DNA of 64,000 nucleotides from Mucor racemosus (lineage: Eukaryota; Mucoromycota; Mucoromycetes; Mucorales; Mucoraceae), in contig JAPEHQ010000001.1 in assembly GCA_027405735.1 (NCBI GenBank), positions 5,022,001 through 5,086,000 of the forward strand, given 5' to 3'. The notes under the pieces were generated by a model. The model worked only from the letters and a program-made list of their open reading frames with translations, was not told the DNA's origin and did not search any database. Positions 52,959-64,000 of this stretch are shown piece after piece; the first letter of the stretch is position 1, and each line of letters starts with the position of its first letter. A program made the position numbers and the translations under genes.

Positions 52959-53125
52959 ATGTTTTATTATATTTTAAGAGTGATGTTGTTGTGTATATAT
53001 TCAAAAAAGAAGAAAAAAGAAAGGGTTTTACAAGCGTATTTTTTTTTTTAAAAAAAAAGGGGAGGATTAATCAATATTGTATATACGATAACGAAAAATT
53101 ACAAGAGAATGAAAGTAAAATTAAA

Positions 53126-56100
53126 TTATTGATGATCTTCGTTTGTAGAAGCATTATTAGAAAACATACCAGGTGGAGGAGGTGGATGTTGGCCATTCAT
53201 ATTTCTAAATCTCATATCTCCAAGAGGTGGTCTCATCATTCCAGGTGGTGGAGGTGGCATACGGCCCATCATATTCATTGGAGGAGCTTCTCTAAATCCA
53301 TTCATAAAATTTGATGGAGGAGGGCCTTGTTGATGAAATAATGGTTGTTGTTGTTGTTGTTGCTGCTGTTGTTGTTGCTGTTGTTGCTGTTGTTGCTGGA
53401 AATTAGGAGGATGACCCATAAACATATTGTTGAAATGTTTAGGTGCCATATCATTGAAATTACGATCTTGATGCATCATTCTCCCTTGTTGTTGTTGTTG
53501 TTGTTCCATAGCAAACCTAGGATCCATATGTCTTTGTTGTTGATGGAACTGTTGTTGTTGATGCATTTGTTGTTGTTGTTGTTGTTGCTCAAGTGTCATC
53601 ATAGGAGAAGGTGGTGGTGGTTGACCACCCAAAATCTGAAGAATAGTATTTTGAGAACGAACAATATCATTGTTAGGCATTTCATTATTGACTAAACGAA
53701 CAGACATGATGGCAGGATCTTGAAAAGGTAAAGATGTAGCTGCTACAATTAATCGTTAGTATTTATCATTATAATAAGATCTATAATTTACTCTACCAGC
53801 AGGTTGGAGGGGTTGTTCATCTCTCTTTGGAGACATTTCTTGTTGAGTAGATGAAGCTGCTTTACGTAAGAATTCACCAAAGAAATTTTGTGCCTCAACA
53901 CGAACATCAGGATTGTTTTTCTTCTCTTCCATCTCCCTTTGGTCAAGCAATTGATTTGGTTGCCATTGTTGATTTATGGGCGACTTTAAGAGAACCTTTT
54001 CTTGTACAGATTGTATAGTAGAAGGTGAAGAATTATCAGTGAAAGGAGGATGTCTAGAAGAGTTGTTTGTTATATTATTGTCACTGTTATCTAAACGAGT
54101 GGGTATCTGTTCTTGCTCTGACATTCTCTGTTCATGTTGATATTGTTGTTGTTGTTGTTGAATATGTTGCTGTTGCTGCTGTTGCATTTGCATTTGTTGT
54201 TGTTGCATTTGCTGTTGTTGCATCTGCTGCTGTTGTTGTTGCATTTGCTGCTGCTGTTGTTGGCGTTGCATAATAAGTTGTTGTTGATAAAATTCTTCGG
54301 CTCTTCTCTTTTCTTGAAGATTATTAAAGCTAATCTTGACATTGGGCAAAAGAGCTCGAAGATCATCACGGGATTGTTGATGGTGTTCATCATTACCATT
54401 CATATTCATTCCATTAAACTCATTTCTCAATTCTTCCATTTGTTGCTGTTGTATTTGTGGAGGTGGAGGTCCAAATGGAGGTTGCATATTCATCATTTCA
54501 GGTGGAGGAGGGTGTCGCATCATAGGATGAGGTGGAGGGGGAAACATGCCCATGGGTGGAGGAGGTGGAGCTTGATGAGGCATAAATCCATTAGGTCCAC
54601 GACTGAAATCAGGAGAAAATCCAAAACGAGGAACTACTGGTGGATGGCCAAATCCGCCACCTGCAAACAAACCACTTGCTTCCAACATACGTTGAGAATG
54701 TTGCAAACGACGAGCAGCAATAAGAGAAGGATCTTGACCATTAAATGGATCAAAACTGCGGTTCATCCAATCAGGAGGTGGAGGAGGAGGTCCACTGAGG
54801 CCTGGTGGTGCCATACGACGATTATCAGGCTGCATTGGCATACCTAAATCAAATCTATTCATACCAGGATGAGGTTGTTGAGGTTGAGATGGATGAGATT
54901 GTTGCTGTTGTAGTTGTTGAGTGCCATTGAATGAGGGTTGTTCAGGAGAATCAACCATAATTTCTTGTTGAACCAACGCAGACAATCTATCCATTGCTGC
55001 CAAAGGTGATGAGATATTTTGGACTAATTTTTGTTCCTCGATTTCGAATTGTTCTGAATCACTAACTGAATCTTCAATTTCTTGAAGGGTTTCATCAGAT
55101 TGAACCTTCTCAGAGGATTCATCGGCAGCAGCAGCAGCAGCATCATCGAATGCTTTAATAATATTGTCATTCAACGAAGCTAAATTCTGAATTTTCTCGT
55201 CATCATCTTCAAGTCGCTCAGCTTCATTCTCAATTTGGGATAGATCTTCAGCATTACCTTCTTTGGAAATCATCAAAACATCATCATTATTAGTTTGGGA
55301 TTGAGATTGATCCAATTCCATGGGAATATCCTCTTCCTTCAATTGAGATTCCTCATCAATTTGTTGAGCAACATCTGATTTTTTAACTTCCAACATTTCG
55401 GGCATAGGTTCATCCACAACAGGTACATCTGGCTCGACTTCCTGTAATTCCTTTTCTTTTTCGCTGTTAGGAGAAGCATGCTGCTTCTCCACTTCCTTTT
55501 CCAATGCCAACTTACTTTCAGTAGTAGATTTCCCAGTTACCTGAGCATTAGGAGAGCCAGATTCAACTTCCACAGGTGATTGAACTTTAGCTACAACAGG
55601 AACGGCAACGGGGGCAATAGAATGTGCAACCACAGGGGAAGCAATGGGGGCAACCTCAGGTTTAGAGACAGCCTTTGGTCTAATTGCAGCCATTTTCGCT
55701 TCTCTCTCTGCTTCTTCGAATTCCTCCAAACGAACCATCTTACCTTTATTCTTCTTTTCCTTCTTAACCTTGAGTGAAGGCGAATGTTTAGGTTTTTGGG
55801 GAGCGTTTAAAGCATCAGACAAAGAAGGTCCAAAATTGGCAGGTGTAATAACGCTCTCATGATTAACAACAGGTTGAGCTTTGGCCCAAGAAGCAGTAGC
55901 AGGAAGTGCAGGTTTCTCGTCTTCTTCAGGTACCAAAGGCACAACAGCTTTCTTGACATGCTTTTCAGTGGAAACTGGCTTTTTACTGACCTTTGGAGTA
56001 GTAGATTTAGATACAGTTGTAGAGGAGGAGCTAGCAGTTGGTTTAGATTGTTTGGTAGACGCGGATGATTTGATTTCTTGGAATGGTGGGGAGGGTGGAG

Positions 56101-57250
56101 GAGGAGTGATGGGTTCTTCTTTTGGAATTACAACAGGTGGAACAGGAACAACCTTGGGTATGGGAGCCCATGTACGAGGTACAGTAGCAGGCTTTGACTC
56201 TGGAGTAACGGCAGGGACAATTGTGGCAGCAGCTGTAGGCTTAGCGGATGTAGCAGGTCGTTTATTGGGATATGCGGATGTGGTAGTTGAGGTTGAGGCT
56301 GTATTAGCATGTTTTCTACGCATTATAAATACATTAATATCTCCTACAACGTGTAAATCATTCAACAAATTAACTTACCCAATGGCTACCGTGTCCTTGC
56401 TGTAGCTATCCACATCATCTCCAGGCTCATGAAGATACATACAATTAGGGTTTGGACATGACATATGTCTCAAATAATAAGTGCAGTATTTTGTTGTACC
56501 GTATGAAGCTCTAGAAAGAAGAAAAACATGTTAATTTATCGACAAGTTTAGCTTTGCGCCAATACTACATTACTGTACCTTACGGTTTTACCCTCAAATT
56601 CAATACCATTGATTCCTTCGATAGCTTTTCCAGCATCTTCCTTTCTAGCAAATGTGACATAAATTCCCACAGATGAACTAGAACCAGTTGAAGGGGCAGA
56701 TCGTTTACTAATAACTACCTTTTCGATACGACCATATTTTTTGAAGAATTCATTCTAATCAAAATATTTGTTAAGGGTGTCATTCAAGGAATAGACTAAA
56801 AAAAAAAGTTATTAATGCTTTACCTCAACACTAGCGTGTTTCGAAGTTAGACCAAGAACATAGACAAGGTTCTTTTGGACAACTCTAACATTCGAAAGCT
56901 GTCTTCTGCTGGGGTCTCGCATATCTCGTGTTTGACGATCCTTTTCTTTCTTTTCCTTCTTCAAACGCAAGATTTCCTCTGCGCTGACGGGGACGAACTC
57001 GACAATCTGATCGCTATACAGTCTTCTACAAGCTGGGCAACGGCCATTCAAGTTTGTTTTGATGTGATGCCAACAGAAACGACAAATCTATTCAACGAAA
57101 AATAATAACAATCAATTAGTTACCGCCAAGCAACAAATGAAGCCAAGGACAAACCTGATATCCACAAGGACAAGGTCTGAAATTGCGGTCAGCAATATCT
57201 AATTCCTCCATACACAAAGGGCAATCTGAATCCTCTTCATCAGAAGACAT
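53126..57250 (-). CDS. NOT4: Not4/CNOT4: CCR4-NOT RING E3 ligase with polyQ/polyP tail, 1267 aa
   Basis: Exons 57155-57250, 56824-57087, 56579-56754, 56379-56510, 53797-56315 and 53126-53742 (minus, 3804 nt). Residues 10-54 are the C4C4 RING (CPLCMEELDI...PCPCGYQICRFCWHHI, CPACRRLY). A linker helix and then an RRM follow (VYVLGL...NEFFKKYGRIEKVVISK, GIYVTFARKEDAGKAIEGIN), then a CCCH finger (CTYYLRHMSCPNPNCMYLH). The rest is low complexity: Pro/Ala/Glu segments, PPPP runs and long Gln tracts (54130-54270 and 53341-53396). The last intron (54 nt, GTAGAG...TACTAAC...TGTAG) splices GCTG to CAGCTACATC, joining PA to AATSLPFQDPAIMSVRL. This restores a Not4-like DPAI motif and shows the 193-aa Gln-rich frame is the C-terminus, not another gene. 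Not4 ubiquitinates stalled-ribosome and other substrates within CCR4-NOT. It is about twice the length of yeast Not4. Confidence 0.94.
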
Positions 57251-58790
57251 TTTAATGCTTTTCTTTTTTTGATTTCTTTAGATAGTACGTTTTTTTTTTT
57301 TCTTTAAAAAAAAAGTTGTTTATACGAAATTTACGTTTTTATATTTGGTGTTTTTTTCTACTTTTTCTTCTTCTTCCTAAACAGTAATACGCAAAGAGAG
57401 AGAGAGGGAGAGGGAAAGAAGATAAAATAAGGCAGTCAGTAAACAAACACGACCGCTCTTTCCTTCTATAATGTTCTTCTAATCAAGTTTAAGTGTCTCC
57501 TTTTTCTCAAATTGAAAAAAGAAGGATGGTTTTTACCGAGAAAAAAATTGTAAATGTTGGAAAAAAAAAAACAAATTTTCTTAATTTCTTTGATTTATAT
57601 ATAAAGCCTTGCAAGTCCTCACGTGATGTAGATGGTAGCCACGTATGCAAATATCTGTCTATTCGTAACACAAAGCGATATGACAGTTTTTGCTGTATAT
57701 ATAGAATCAAGGCCATAATTGATAAAAATTTGTTGGTTTGCCTTAGTATATACTTGTTTTAATACCATTTTAGATTGACCATAATATGTAAAATTCACCA
57801 TATATTTAGATATTATGATGAATTCAAAGTTTCATTTTAGAGTTAAAGCCCAATTCAAGTCAAGAGAGGGTGAGAATGCTGAGCGTTTCCATGCCAGTTT
57901 TCATTATATATTTATTACCATGATATACGTATGTTATATCCAAAAAGTTTGATTATATGGAGGAGGAGTTCTTCATTTGTGTGATTTGCATATAAAGAGA
58001 GAACTTTGAATACGTAGTGAGCATTAAAGCCGCTTGTGATAATGCCTAGTATAAATTCGTATATTATATGCTGATATACACATATGTCAAAGTACATGAA
58101 TCCGTAGAACATTTTTTTAACAAATGTTTGTTATACATATATGTAGATAACATTGATCTGTAATCTATACTTTCATATCAAGTGTATCACCTTTGGTATA
58201 TGTACGACAAAAACAGCAAGTATTTCTATGATGGCGCAAATTGGACACCTTTTTAAATAAAATGCTTCATGATCCAAATTACATCCTTTTGTTTATTATT
58301 TCTAATGCACAATATCTCAATAGGAACTCAAGCTATACCACTCCCTTTACAATAAAAATTACTTGTTTTAAATGTTATTTAAGATGCTTGAATTTGGGGA
58401 GAATCGATCATAGTTTTTTTTTTTTTTTTTTACATTATTTTTTTCGATAGTACATTGTAAATTTTACTATTATTGGAACATACACACAAAGCATATCTAG
58501 TGCCCATATCGTATATATATTCTCTCAAAATTTCTCCAAAGATCACCTGAAAACTCTTGATTTTTAACGGAGCAAATCGAAAAATGTGAAAAGTATCATA
58601 TATCGCAATTTAGGTCCATTCTTGCGAATTGCCTGTGAATATTCACTAACTATTGAGCAATCAAAATGCCTTGAGATATATTCAACATATTTAATGCACT
58701 TATTTGAGCAAACAAATTACAGTGTTAAGAAGTGCTAATTGAACTTTTGATATGCAATAACTTGAAGTTCAAGAAGGATTTTCAAAATTG
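57251..58790. other. Upstream of NOT4 and AT-rich intergenic DNA
   Basis: The T-rich NOT4 leader (57255-57310) is followed by a GAGA-rich stretch (57395-57420) and AT-rich DNA with a T18 run near 58414-58431. No gene seen. Confidence 0.5.
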
Positions 58791-58809
58791 ACATTACTCA
58801 AACTGGAGC

Positions 58810-60205
58810 GTGCCACCTGGTCTAGAACTGACCCCATATTTAACACTCTATGAATTGTACCTTTGGCATGGCTATATAGATGTAAATTGGTCGCATTGTG
58901 CTACCTATTCCTAAATTTATTTTATATCTCACGAAAGACTCAAAAACACGTAAAATTTACTGCTTTTTCCTTGAAAACTAGGTCTCATTTTTCATCTCTG
59001 CTCTACTTTTTTTTTCACTAAATAACACCAAGAAACATTATATACTAATGTACCTGAGATGTCCAGCTTTAATCCAAAAATGAGTATCCGGAAATATCCT
59101 ATTTTTTGTAGTTGATATAAGGTTTCTATTGCTAATGTTTCAGATTTTTAAAGGTATTTCCCTGTTAAAAATTAAAACTTTGAGGCTTCATATCTCTATA
59201 AAACATTAAGCTATACAAACACTTTTTAATAATGAAACTTACTTGTTTTAAACTACTCTATAACATATTGAAGTATATAAAAAATTTAAGCACTTTTATT
59301 TTTTTTTTCATTTTTTTGACATTTTTGTAGTAGATTTCAAAATATTCATTAAATTGAGCAGCACATTTTTTACATTCATGTCATAGACCTCGTTGAGCTC
59401 TATCGAACTCAGTTTAGTTTTTTTTAAAATATTGATTTTTCATGGAGATATCCTAAAAAATGTGTGCAAAGAGGTACCTTTTTTGTTTCTAGCTCCAATT
59501 TTTCCCTTGTATACCCTCATCCCAAATTTTTAATTTGAAAAAAAAATTGACAAAAATTTCGGTTTCTCTACGACAAATGCAGCTAGAAGGTTCAACAATG
59601 GCTCATTCGATAGATCATTTTGTTGCGCATTGTTTCCATTATTTTTATTTAAAATATTTTTATAAAAAACGTTGTGTATCTTCGAAACACCTCTAGAATT
59701 TCAGTTGCACTTTACGCAAAATTTAATGTGAAGCATTTACTTAAATTTTGTTGGGATAGATACAGAATTCACAACTGTACAAAAAACATTTAAAACGCTA
59801 GGTCGACTTACTTTGCAGTTCGTGAAGTATTAAATGGTTTTTTTTTTTGGATCATTTTTTAGTCGATTTCACAAATCAATTTTGGAGCCCAGTTATCATA
59901 GGTTTTAAACTGTAATGTGAGCTATTAATTCGGTTATCTCAATGAAAAATCAATATTTTTTGTTGAAACAAAAACTGCAGAGTAGCTTTCAGGTGGATCC
60001 ATCTTATAAATACAAAAACATAACATCTGAATTTTGTTGCTCAATTTTTAATCATCGGTTTTAGGTCAACTTTGGTTGATATTAGGCCAGTTTACTTATA
60101 TTCTAATATTAACTCTTTTAATTTCGGACAGATAAACCGACAACAAAAACTCTGTCTCGATAAATTTCGATAATAATGACTTCCAGCTTTACATGGGAGA
60201 AGTGT
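58810..60205 (-). repeat. Interspersed repeat R1, copy E
   Basis: Minus-orientation copy. The conserved peptide can still be read (MRVYKGKIGARNKKGTSLHT, then FRISP, stop, KINILKKTKL) with an in-frame TGA and an extra codon. Copy E is therefore more decayed than C and D. Confidence 0.82.
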
Positions 60206-60312
60206 AATTACAGTAAAATGTAAAATAAAAAAAGCTTTGAAAAAGATACAGCAGTTTAAATCCTGCTTTATTCAAATAATGGATAATGTGCAATATGTCT
60301 ATATTTCTACCC

Positions 60313-60716
60313 TGTCGTATATTTTTAGGTTTGATAAATAATACTTAAAAAAGAATACAATTAAAAGAGAATGAGTAATGAATCAGTTCTTCAATTGTAT
60401 TATAAAAACAAGAAATCGTTTATTTAGATATAAAAGTATGGCCTTTTATATTGATTTGACATTGAGATCCTGAGATTTAATTTAAGGCGCTATTGAATCA
60501 TTAGATATGTTTGATAGTAATGTATGGATGGAAATGGATCAATCATAATTTAACCGTTCTTGTAGAGTTTGTGAATTGCCTTGTTTCAATGCTGCGCTAA
60601 ATGTGCTTGGATATTGATTTGATGGTTACTTGATTGATTAACCCCTGGAATGAAATAGTATGGTATTATAATTGAGGTCCAAGCGTTCTTGGTAATTATT
60701 GGATTAAACTTGCATT
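60313..60716 (-). mobile_element. Solo LTR, truncated at its 5' end
   Basis: The right end in element sense is ATATACGACA (reverse complement TGTCGTATAT at 60313). It carries the same TATA-like box and aligns with 12370-12884. It breaks off at TTAAACTT (60716), directly before a GC-rich patch TACGGCCGAACTATGCT. Confidence 0.7.
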
Positions 60717-62200
60717 ACGGCCGAACTATGCTTCCCATGGGCATAGTGATCTGCACAGAGGGGCAGAATAAAAACTTTTATGCAGATCAGGCAGCCCAGA
60801 TGAGCAGAGCAATGAGATCAAGGTTTTTTAGTCAATTTATTAAAGTATATCAATCATAATATAATTAATAACAAAGATAATTTGGATGACTTAAAGCAGA
60901 TGTGAGTTACTCTGATTTAACAGAATTGCCTTATTGACGAGATATATTAATTTGAAATTTGGCATTTGGAAGAGTTCTGCCCATGTTCTTCTTTCGGGGA
61001 TCAAATGGAAACAACGACAACAATCTGTTTGGCAACACTAAAAGTATTTATGCCTTTTTAAATTTCTGATCGTAAAACGCAAAACCGACTGATTTAGGAT
61101 TATTTTTCTTTTTTCTTCCCTACTTTCTTTAGCTCTTTTCTTTATGTTTAAAACTACAACAGAAAGACCAAGATATTTTATAAACTGAAATCAAGCAGCA
61201 TTTACTTGGAAATAAATTATTAACTGTTAATGTTAAGGGCGCGTTATAATATTACTTTTTTCGAAAAAAAAAGAATCCAAGGCTTAGTCATTTTGTTCCA
61301 TTATCTTCGTTATAATCAATGCTTTTTTGGTCTAAAGTAGTCAATATCCACCTGGAAAAAAGTTGGTGGTTATAAAAGTGTGATGTATAGTATTGACTTG
61401 ATTTGAATGAATGAATAAACTCATGTTAATCTACTATTTAGTTTCTAAAAAATATTTATTTCTTTTTAATGACCAAAAGCCAAGAAGAGGAAACAAGATG
61501 TTGTCTTGTATATCACTACCAACTATCAAGGGTACACCATAATTATTACTTATTAGCTTTTTAATTGATTTTACTCATAGATCAGTTTTATAGGTCAAAA
61601 GTAAAGGCGTATTCCGTTCAAAACGCTTGAAACAACTCAATTTTGCTAATTTACATGGTTTATCATCTCTTGCTCATTCAATTGCTATATTTGAATTTAA
61701 TATTTTCTTTATACTGCTAATCGACTCGTTCGTCCATTAGAGTTAACTCATCATCCCTGATTAGCAAATCTAAAATAACGGTCCATTATTAGCTCATGGT
61801 GTGTAAAGTTATTAAAAGGGGTCGTCTAATCTCAAATTTATCTGATTTAATTGCTGATGCTATATTAACATCAAATTAGTTGTGTTGACTCGCAATAAAG
61901 TAATAAGGAGTTTTATCGAGTACGATGTTGGCGTTCAATGTATTTCAGTTAAATTGAACAACAAATAGAGATATGGTTAATGCAGAGATCTATGAATTTG
62001 AGGGAGAGTTCGGGTCTACTATGAACACAAACAAATGATCCAAATTGTTGCGATGCTGTGATACTTCTTCGTAGATCTGTAGGAGATTTTTTTGTGGCGA
62101 TACCTGATGGCTCAAGTGTAATTTAGGCATTTAATTGTCAAATGTATCGGATTAAGGTAAAGTTGACTAATCAATATAATGGATAATAAATGCAATCGCA
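60717..62200. other. Repeat-rich region with decayed coding stretch
   Basis: 60717-60820 is GC-richer and shares TACGGCCGAMCTRTGCT with 11675; it includes the palindrome CTATGC...GCATAG. 61465-62150 has coding-like pieces in shifting frames with stops (TKSQEEETRCCLVYHYQL, VKSKGVFRSKRLKQLNFANL, LTRNKVIRSFIEYDVGVQ, FEGEFGSTMNTNKMIQIVAM). It is probably an unidentified pseudogene. Confidence 0.4.
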
Positions 62201-63660
62201 TTTATTGAATGGGTGCATGTAAATGTATAAAGTAAAGCTTACTTTTGAATGAAAGTATTAATTATTCTGATTATTGTCAATAGTTTCAAAAAGCATAGTT
62301 AAGTGCAATCATTGTTACTAAATCGCGTAATTTGATATGCAAAAAACTCTTGACGCATTTATTCTTTTTTTTTGGTAATGCTACAAAGCATCATTCAATA
62401 TGACTGAATATTAATGAATTAAAGAAAATACAACTGGTAAAAAACTGATACCAAACAATGTACATCAAGATAAAGATTGATAAAAGGTGGTGTATTTATT
62501 GTGTAGTACTGGATATCGCAACATTTTGATGGATATAAATTACAGGACCCAGTCGTTATGTTTGCCTCCTCAGGATTTTTAAAAGGGGTAAAAAGCGTAC
62601 TTTATCAGACTTACTTAGATATTAAATACTCACCATATGCTATTAGTATCACCTTGTTTTTTTTATTTAATTTCTGTATTATTAAAAATCAACCTTTCCA
62701 TAGCTTATGAAAATGACAGTGGGATGCCTCTGATCTCTGATTTTAGATTGACATTTATCACAAGGTAGTCTGATGATACGTTTCATACTACTGTAGATGG
62801 AACCAGTCAATTTGATTCATCTGATTTGAATGCAAATACCGAGGAACCATTTGTAAGTACTTAAGTTGGTTCTGGTAAAGCATTTAATAAATTAACTTGG
62901 GACGCAGAGGATGAAAAAAAGAAGGCAATAGATTCCAGCGATGGCCATGTTTATGTTTATAATAAATATTGGAGAGGTAAGATTAAACTTAATGTAAATT
63001 ACCTCTAAAGCAATAATTATAAAGTAAGACTATATTATCATCAAATAAACTATCACACAATATTAACATGTATAAAGATTCACAGCAATAAGCTTGAATC
63101 AAGTGGGTACAGCATCATAAATTCTTGAAAAAGTTTTCAAGTATTATAAAATTTCTTATTTTTAAGACCTACAAGGCTTAGAAGCCGAATATTAATTTTA
63201 AAAATTATTTTTGTCCAGATCATCAATTTTGACATTTTTTAAATTTTTTTTTCTGATCTTGCAAATCTAGGGTTAATTATACTACCAATTATAAAAACAA
63301 AAAATATACACATATGAAAAATTTAGCGCTCTATTTGCTCAATAAAAAATAACAAACATTTTCATTGCAAAATATTACATGAAAATCCTTTAATCAAAAA
63401 ACCATTTTTGGGACAAAAGTACAAATTTTCATTACTTAACATTTAATATTAAGCTTTTATAAAACGTGTATTAGTCATGGCTACAATTTTCTCTCACATT
63501 GTAGTATATTTAAACGTTGATTTTGGTAACAAAATTTGATTTTTCTATTTTTTGATCAAAATCATGAGTGTTGGTAAGGATAAAATGAGTCCCGAAAATG
63601 TCTGCTACAAAAACTGAATTTTCAGACCATACACGGTTAAATATAAGAAAAGTTTTTTAA
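62200..63660 (+). pseudogene. Dynein intermediate chain (WD40) pseudogene, copy 2
   Basis: Inverted copy of 13680-15060. In plus sense 62775-62976 reads DTFHTTVDGTSQFDSSDLNA, NTEEPFVST, stop (62862-62864), VGSGKAFNKLTWD, AEDEKKKAIDSSDGHVYVYN, then KYWRG at the same GTAAGA donor. The TAA in ST-stop-V is at the same place as in copy 1, whereas the Trp of KLTWD is intact here and is TAG in copy 1. The ~690 bp following the donor is also shared. No intact parent gene is in the window. Confidence 0.7.
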
Positions 63661-64000
63661 AACTTGGATAGGTTTGCATTTCTAATTCAATTGTATATAT
63701 AAGACGTAATTTTATTTTTATTATATAACTGATGTCGTTATGAATCACCCGCTTTATAGTCATAAGTATCATAGTATATATATATATATATATTTAAAGA
63801 ACAATTTAGACGTGAAAAATTATTATAATGTTTATTATGATGTACGAAAAACTGATAAAATATAGCCCAAAAGAATACTTTGCTAGTAGAGCTTACTATC
63901 GTACGACTGTACGCTTAAATTTATTAAAGAATGAGTTTATTGAATGTGTTGAAATTGTTGTTTTTTAAATCCAAAAACTGATTATCTTGCTTCTTGAGCT
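63661..64000. other. AT-rich window end
   Basis: Contains a (TA)n run near 63774-63794. No gene visible. Confidence 0.5.

Noticed and set aside
53126..53707. Separate Gln-rich protein gene
   Set aside because: A 54-nt intron with a TACTAAC branch joins it in frame to Not4.
54134..54847. 237-codon plus-strand frame rich in Leu
   Set aside because: Antisense of the Not4 CAA/CAG repeats.

Overview
The window is AT-rich eukaryotic DNA from a filamentous fungus, most likely an early-diverging one of the Mucorales (Mucor/Rhizopus-like). The evidence is short introns (48-69 nt, GT...AG, CTRAY branch sites), T-rich tracts just upstream of start codons, fungal-type proteins (MRP/Ycf1 ABC transporter, Not4, malate synthase, GT49 glycosyltransferase, TTC1, CCDC124/Oxs1), and repeat-rich intergenic DNA. 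I rebuilt the spliced genes by eye; every complete model sums to a multiple of three. The species assignment is inference.

Layout: 1-1808 is the 3' part of a secreted, probably GPI-anchored, zincin-like protein. 1809-5600 is AT-rich DNA without a convincing gene. 5601-8571 is a compact cluster: a Ser/Thr-rich hypothetical protein, an F-box/RCC1 protein (4 exons) and a convergent ubiquitin-like protein. 8572-18145 is about 9.6 kb of repeats: two copies of an unknown ~1.5-kb repeat (called R1 here), LTR relics, a dynein intermediate chain pseudogene and a structured tRNA-like element. 18146-23638 (-) is a 16-exon ABCC transporter of 1540 aa. 23639-27670 holds another R1 copy. 27671-28481 is a CCDC124/Oxs1-like gene. 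28482-31970 holds hairpins and another repeat (F). 31971-35461 (-) carries a GT49 glycosyltransferase and malate synthase. 35462-38457 has a 279-bp tandem duplication and a 7-bp minisatellite. 38458-44120 is an almost intact LINE (EEP endonuclease, reverse transcriptase, CCHC knuckles, poly-A, 15-bp target-site duplication) inserted into a copy of repeat F. 44121-50302 is repeats (F, H, R1). 50303-57250 carries a secreted inorganic pyrophosphatase, a TTC1-like TPR protein and, on the minus strand, the CCR4-NOT ubiquitin ligase Not4 with long polyQ and polyP tracts. 57251-64000 is repeats: R1, an LTR and a second dynein intermediate chain pseudogene inverted relative to the first.

The genes are ordinary dispersed fungal loci and do not form a pathway; malate synthase (glyoxylate cycle) and GT49 (glycan extension) are neighbours without an obvious functional link. 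The most unusual material is repetitive: R1 with a conserved peptide, the duplicated dead dynein fragment, the tRNA-like hairpin element, and the LINE that starts exactly at its ORF1 ATG and carries a -1 frame break at a textbook slippery heptamer. I found no CRISPR, operon-type defence system or clear novel gene cluster.
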